Source of the DNA: Fibrobacterota bacterium
Lineage (GTDB): Bacteria; Fibrobacterota; Chitinivibrionia; Chitinivibrionales; Chitinispirillaceae
Length of the DNA: 64,000 bases
Reading direction: 5' to 3'
Assembly (NCBI GenBank): GCA_023436145.1
Contig: JAEZKP010000071.1
Coordinates: forward strand, 52,451-116,450
Made by a program: the position numbers and the translations under genes
Notes under the pieces: model-generated
The model's database searches: none
What the model saw: the letters and a program-made list of their open reading frames with translations, nothing else
What the model was told of the DNA's origin: nothing
Shown here: positions 60,977-64,000 of the stretch, one piece after another
How positions within the stretch are numbered: the first letter of the stretch is position 1
Layout: every line of letters begins with the position of its first letter

Positions 60977-61384
60977 TCACTTCCCCCGGTTTTCTGCCTT
61001 CTTCAATGCATTTTCCACCGCTTTCAGCAATGCTTTACTACTGGCAGTTGCACCACTTACTGTATTAACTCCCAGCTTCTGCTCTTTTATCACCTTGTCA
61101 AAAATATTTTCAGCAGCTTTGCCATTCCCGTTATCATGCTTGAGTATGTCAATCTTATCTATCCTTCCCTGATGCACAGTTACTTTAACTTTTGCATACA
61201 CAAGGCTCAGATCATATTCTCCCTCATACTCTCCATCAGCAATAGCAGTCACCTGCGGTTCCTCTACAGGCAGAGATTTCACCATTTCGTTAAATTTCCA
61301 GAACCGGTAGGCCGTAGTACAAACCAAAGCAAGAACGATGCTTACTATACTGATAATTACTTTATTTCTGATGTGTGCTTTCAC
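60977..61384 (-). CDS. FMN-binding domain membrane protein (RnfG/NqrC-like domain)
   Basis: 135 residues starting at a GTG (61384) inside the 3' end of the flavodoxin-like gene; GGAGG lies about nine bases upstream of that GTG. One transmembrane helix (about 8-27) is followed by an FMN-binding domain ending 'VNTVSGATASSKALLKAVENALKKA'. The SGATxS motif is where FMN is joined to Ser/Thr in RnfG and NqrC. Stand-alone domains of this type sit in extracytoplasmic electron transfer. The 23-base overlap implies the two flavoproteins are made together and may pass electrons between them; that is inference. Confidence 0.88.
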   Translation of the reverse strand: MKAHIRNKVIISIVSIVLALVCTTAYRFWKFNEMVKSLPVEEPQVTAIADGEYEGEYDLSLVYAKVKVTVHQGRIDKIDILKHDNGNGKAAENIFDKVIKEQKLGVNTVSGATASSKALLKAVENALKKAENRGK

Positions 61385-61895
61385 TTTCCATCTCCTCCCT
61401 TATTTGCGCAATCAATGAATTCAATTTCTGCCGGTCGATAAAATCATAGCCATTCTGAAGTTTTTCCTTTTCTCTTTCCTCCTTAACCATCTTAGCCAAC
61501 CGTTTTATCAGAAATCTTTCAAAAAAACCAAGCTTTTCCACCTCCATACGCCCGCCGGAGTAAAACCACTTAATCTGATAATCGGCAAATTTCTGGTCGA
61601 AATTTGCATTTAACATTGTTTTAATGTCATCCTCTGCCTTTTCATCCATCCCGGCAGCTACCAGCAGATAAATCTTTTTATTTTTCAAGATTCCCCAGTT
61701 CTTTTTAATAAAACTGGAAACCAACAATTTTCCATAATAAACTGGACTGCAGAAAACTAAAAAGTCAAACGAATCGAGAGCTGGAGCTTTATTCTCTTTT
61801 GCATTAATCAATTTCACCTGCAATGCTTCAGATAACCATTCTGCATATTGACGAGTGGAGCCGTACCTGCTCTGATACACAACCGCACCATTCAT
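61362..61895 (-). CDS. Flavodoxin-domain protein (HemG-like)
   Basis: 177 residues. The flavodoxin fold is seen in 'AVVYQSRYGSTRQYAEWLSEAL' (FMN phosphate loop), 'FDFLVFCSPVYYGKL' and 'KIYLLVAAGMD'. The first part and length resemble the flavodoxin-like protoporphyrinogen oxidase HemG and related menaquinone-dependent enzymes, but the family is broad and HemG function is only a possibility. The C-terminal 50 residues are helical and basic. The gene overlaps the FMN-binding gene by 23 bases. Confidence 0.85.
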   Translation of the reverse strand: MNGAVVYQSRYGSTRQYAEWLSEALQVKLINAKENKAPALDSFDFLVFCSPVYYGKLLVSSFIKKNWGILKNKKIYLLVAAGMDEKAEDDIKTMLNANFDQKFADYQIKWFYSGGRMEVEKLGFFERFLIKRLAKMVKEEREKEKLQNGYDFIDRQKLNSLIAQIREEMESESTHQK

Positions 61896-61933
61896 AACCT
61901 GATCCTTTTCCTTTAGTTCATAAACCTGTATGT

Positions 61934-62644
61934 TTACACTGCATATAAATCCAGAGTTTTATTCATTATAGTTATTTTTTTTTCATGTTTCATTCCGATC
62001 GAGGTAATAATCTTTTCCTTTCTTTCATTCTGAGCATCCACTAAAGATATCACTCTTTGGAATCCCAGTCTCCCCATCCCATAACCCAGACAGAGCTCTG
62101 AAGCCTTCAGTGCATAACCGTTTTCCCAAAGTTCTCTTTCAAAACAACAGACAAACTCAATCTCATCGGAACAATAAGAATCACGCCTATTGACAAAACC
62201 GACACATCCGGATAACAAATTACCTGAATTTAATACAAGTGCATACAATCCGTATCCATGCTCCCTGCAGTTTTCAATATTCACCTTTATCAGATCCAAA
62301 ACCTGATCCATCTCTCTTTTCTTATAAAAATCCGCATTGTTCTGCACAGATGAAAAAAGGTTGCACAGGTTTGGAGCATCCTCAGAGACCAACTCCCTTA
62401 GAATAAACCTCTCAGTATTCAATACCACTTCTGCCTTATAAAATTCACGGCTTAAAACCGGGTAAACCCGGTTTAGATCCTCTTTGAGGATGTAAAGAGC
62501 AGCTCCATTACCCAATCCTTCTGTTTTCTGGTAAGCTCCAGGTATAATCATGGAATAAATTCCCTCAGATAACAATATCTTCTGCACTCGGTATGCTTCT
62601 TCAACGGAGAGATTTTCCATTAAAGTGTATAAGTTCAGACACAT
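61934..62644 (-). CDS. GNAT N-acetyltransferase with N-terminal DUF2007-like domain
   Basis: 236 residues. The first 70 residues ('ENLSVEEAYRVQKILLSEGIYSMIIPG... ALYILKEDLNRVYPVL') resemble the DUF2007 (PII-like signal transducing) fold: a strand, a helix and a GI turn, then an edge strand. From about 75 a GNAT domain of the RimJ/RimL type follows: 'NTERFILRELVSEDAPNLCNLF', 'GLYALVLNSGNLLSGCVGFVNR', 'FERELWENGYALKASELCLGYGMGRLGFQRVISLVDAQNERKEKIITSIGM'. The substrate is unknown. A start at 62644 has weak support; M9 at 62620 is an alternative. It is divergent from the WYL regulator across 209 bp. Confidence 0.75.
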   Translation of the reverse strand: MCLNLYTLMENLSVEEAYRVQKILLSEGIYSMIIPGAYQKTEGLGNGAALYILKEDLNRVYPVLSREFYKAEVVLNTERFILRELVSEDAPNLCNLFSSVQNNADFYKKREMDQVLDLIKVNIENCREHGYGLYALVLNSGNLLSGCVGFVNRRDSYCSDEIEFVCCFERELWENGYALKASELCLGYGMGRLGFQRVISLVDAQNERKEKIITSIGMKHEKKITIMNKTLDLYAV

Positions 62645-62853
62645 ACATCCCTCTATTGTTACCGGACATAATAAAATTTCAAATTAAAAGGCACGTTGCA
62701 GGACTGGTTTAAAGGAGTTAAGAATATAAATTACCCCAATAGTTATGCTAAAAAAACATAAACTTCACCTCCCGTTTTTCTATTTATCATTTTATACATA
62801 ACCATGTACAGTATTTCTGGCCATCAATCTAACTCAATTTTGAAAGAATTTTC

Positions 62854-63780
62854 ATGAAAACTGATCGTCTGCTCTCAATAATTCTCATGCTTATCAACCG
62901 TCCTCAGGTCACCGCAAAGGAGCTAAGTGAAAAATTCGAGGTCTCTATCCGCACCATTTATAGAGACATAGAATCCATTTCTGCTGCAGGTATACCTGTA
63001 GTCAGCTGGCAGGGAAAAAAGGGTGGCTTCTGTCTCATGGAAAATTATAGAATTGACCGTCAGATGCTCACCATAAATGATATGATCTCTATTCTTATGG
63101 CACTGAAAGGAATCAGTACCACTCTTGATGATGGTAATATCGGAGAAGCTATAGAGAAGATCGAGAGCCTGGTTCCTGATGACAAAAGAGAACTGATAAA
63201 CCGGCGTTTTGAGCATATCATAATTGATCTGGCCCCATGGGGAAATTCTGCTGCACAAAAAGAAAAGCTGGTTTTGATTCAGCAGGCATTAAGTGAACAG
63301 AAACTCATACAATTCAGCTACCGTAATCTTAAAGGTGAAGCATTAACCAGAGTGGTAGAACCAATGTCGCTTATTTTGAAAACCAACAGCTGGTATCTTT
63401 ACGGTTATTGCAGAAACCGTAAAGATTTCCGGATTTTCCGTTTTTCCCGCATCTATGACAGTACAATCCTGGATTCCAGTTTTTCTCTCAGAAATCATCC
63501 GTTTAATTCACAAGACTTCTTCAACGATCAGCGTGCTCCGGTTGATCTTGTACTGCGTTTCCCATCCAACGCTAAAAGTATAGTTGAAGAATTTTATAGC
63601 GGATACCCCTCTTCCAAAGATGAGTATGACAGAATAACAGTTAAAGTCTCTTTTCCTGAAGATGAATGGGTTTATTCGATGATTCTAAGCCATGGCCCTG
63701 AATGTGAAGTCCTCAGTCCTGCACACATAAGAGAGCTGATTCAAAGTAGATTAAAAAAAGCCTGGGAACTATACAAATGA
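62854..63780 (+). CDS. YafY-type WYL-domain transcriptional regulator
   Basis: 308 residues, the normal size for this class. An N-terminal winged helix-turn-helix (about 3-62, 'LSIILMLINRPQVTAKELSEKFEVSIRTIYRDIESISAAGIPVV') is followed by the WYL domain (about 145-215, 'QFSYRNLKGEALTRVVEPMSLILKTNSWYLYGYCRNRKDFRIFRFSRI') and a C-terminal extension (WCX). WYL regulators bind a ligand through the WYL pocket and control stress, metabolic or defence genes. The target here is not obvious; the divergent GNAT gene is the nearest candidate. Confidence 0.93.
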   Translation: MKTDRLLSIILMLINRPQVTAKELSEKFEVSIRTIYRDIESISAAGIPVVSWQGKKGGFCLMENYRIDRQMLTINDMISILMALKGISTTLDDGNIGEAIEKIESLVPDDKRELINRRFEHIIIDLAPWGNSAAQKEKLVLIQQALSEQKLIQFSYRNLKGEALTRVVEPMSLILKTNSWYLYGYCRNRKDFRIFRFSRIYDSTILDSSFSLRNHPFNSQDFFNDQRAPVDLVLRFPSNAKSIVEEFYSGYPSSKDEYDRITVKVSFPEDEWVYSMILSHGPECEVLSPAHIRELIQSRLKKAWELYK

Positions 63781-64000
63781 ATTGGAAAAAAGCGGGGCGC
63801 AGTATCTGATTCATACTAACTTAAAGCGATCAGATGCTTTTTGATTAATCACGGTTACCATCCCAAACAGTTCCACTCTTAACATTTTTACTTAAATTTT
63901 AATTTTTTTACATAACCTGACATAACGCTGTCAAAAAGTTGTTTTATTTTAATGCCGTTGCGGAAAAGTCCATGAATTATATAATTAACCCGGAAAGGAA
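63781..64000. other. Window-end intergenic region
   Basis: 220 bp after the WYL regulator. AT-rich, without a coding signal. A GGAAAGGA-like stretch right at the end (63990-64000) could be the ribosome site of a gene starting just outside. Confidence 0.35.

Overview
The window is a gene-dense, low-GC bacterial chromosome segment from a Gram-negative-type (diderm) organism. The envelope genes make this clear: a TamA/TamB pair, a patatin-Omp85 fusion, an RseC-like protein, several outer-membrane beta-barrels and lipoproteins. Secreted proteins (GH8 glycanase, NHL-repeat protein, clan-CD-like peptidase) end in a short beta-rich tail with the pattern 'hydrophobic-x-G-K-x..., SGIY-like', and a PorV/PorQ-family protein is present. 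Together with glycan degradation this resembles the Fibrobacterota (Chitinispirillum/Chitinivibrio side) or another FCB-group lineage. That placement is inference; there is no rRNA or marker-gene comparison here.

Layout. 1-2.9 kb: 3'-truncated miaA facing left, then a divergent-polysaccharide-deacetylase gene and pdxJ. 3.2-7.0 kb: a large secreted GH8 enzyme, a duplicated hairpin element, a zinc-ribbon methyltransferase and a degenerate 7-bp tandem array of about 37 units. 7.2-9.1 kb: a DUF6448 secreted protein and a HigBA-type toxin-antitoxin pair with a clear palindromic operator, in a stretch with gene debris. 9.1-19 kb: B12-binding-type radical SAM protein, tamB-tamA operon, PHP-domain protein, PEBP-family protein. 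19.2-29.2 kb: mostly exported proteins of poorly defined function (barrel protein, histidine phosphatase with an internal tail-like module, gingipain-like peptidase, NHL protein, Prc-type protease with a coiled-coil partner). 29.5-33.6 kb: a leftward cluster of PorV-like protein, REC-GAF-HD-GYP regulator and lipoprotein PPIase. 33.7-44 kb: tRNA-Val, a membrane-spanning AraC regulator, hybrid histidine kinase, ComEC-like metallo-beta-lactamase-fold lipoprotein, barrel protein, patatin-Omp85 and a DHp-only kinase-like protein.

44-53 kb is a rightward run of housekeeping genes: TPR lipoprotein, proB, proA, hisI, alr, rseC-like, TPR protein, queH and a PIF1-type helicase. 53.4-56.5 kb holds two tandem FadL/OmpP1-like paralogues closed by a strong terminator. 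56.8-64 kb has tRNA-Pro, a small membrane protein, two adjacent Hsp20 genes, a MATE transporter, an alpha/beta hydrolase, an overlapping flavodoxin/FMN-binding pair, a GNAT fusion and a WYL regulator.

The genes do not form one obvious pathway. The recurring theme is surface and envelope biology: export of tailed proteins, outer-membrane barrel assembly, envelope proteolysis and folding, and glycan use with membrane-anchored sensors. No prophage, insertion sequence, CRISPR array or rRNA operon was recognised.
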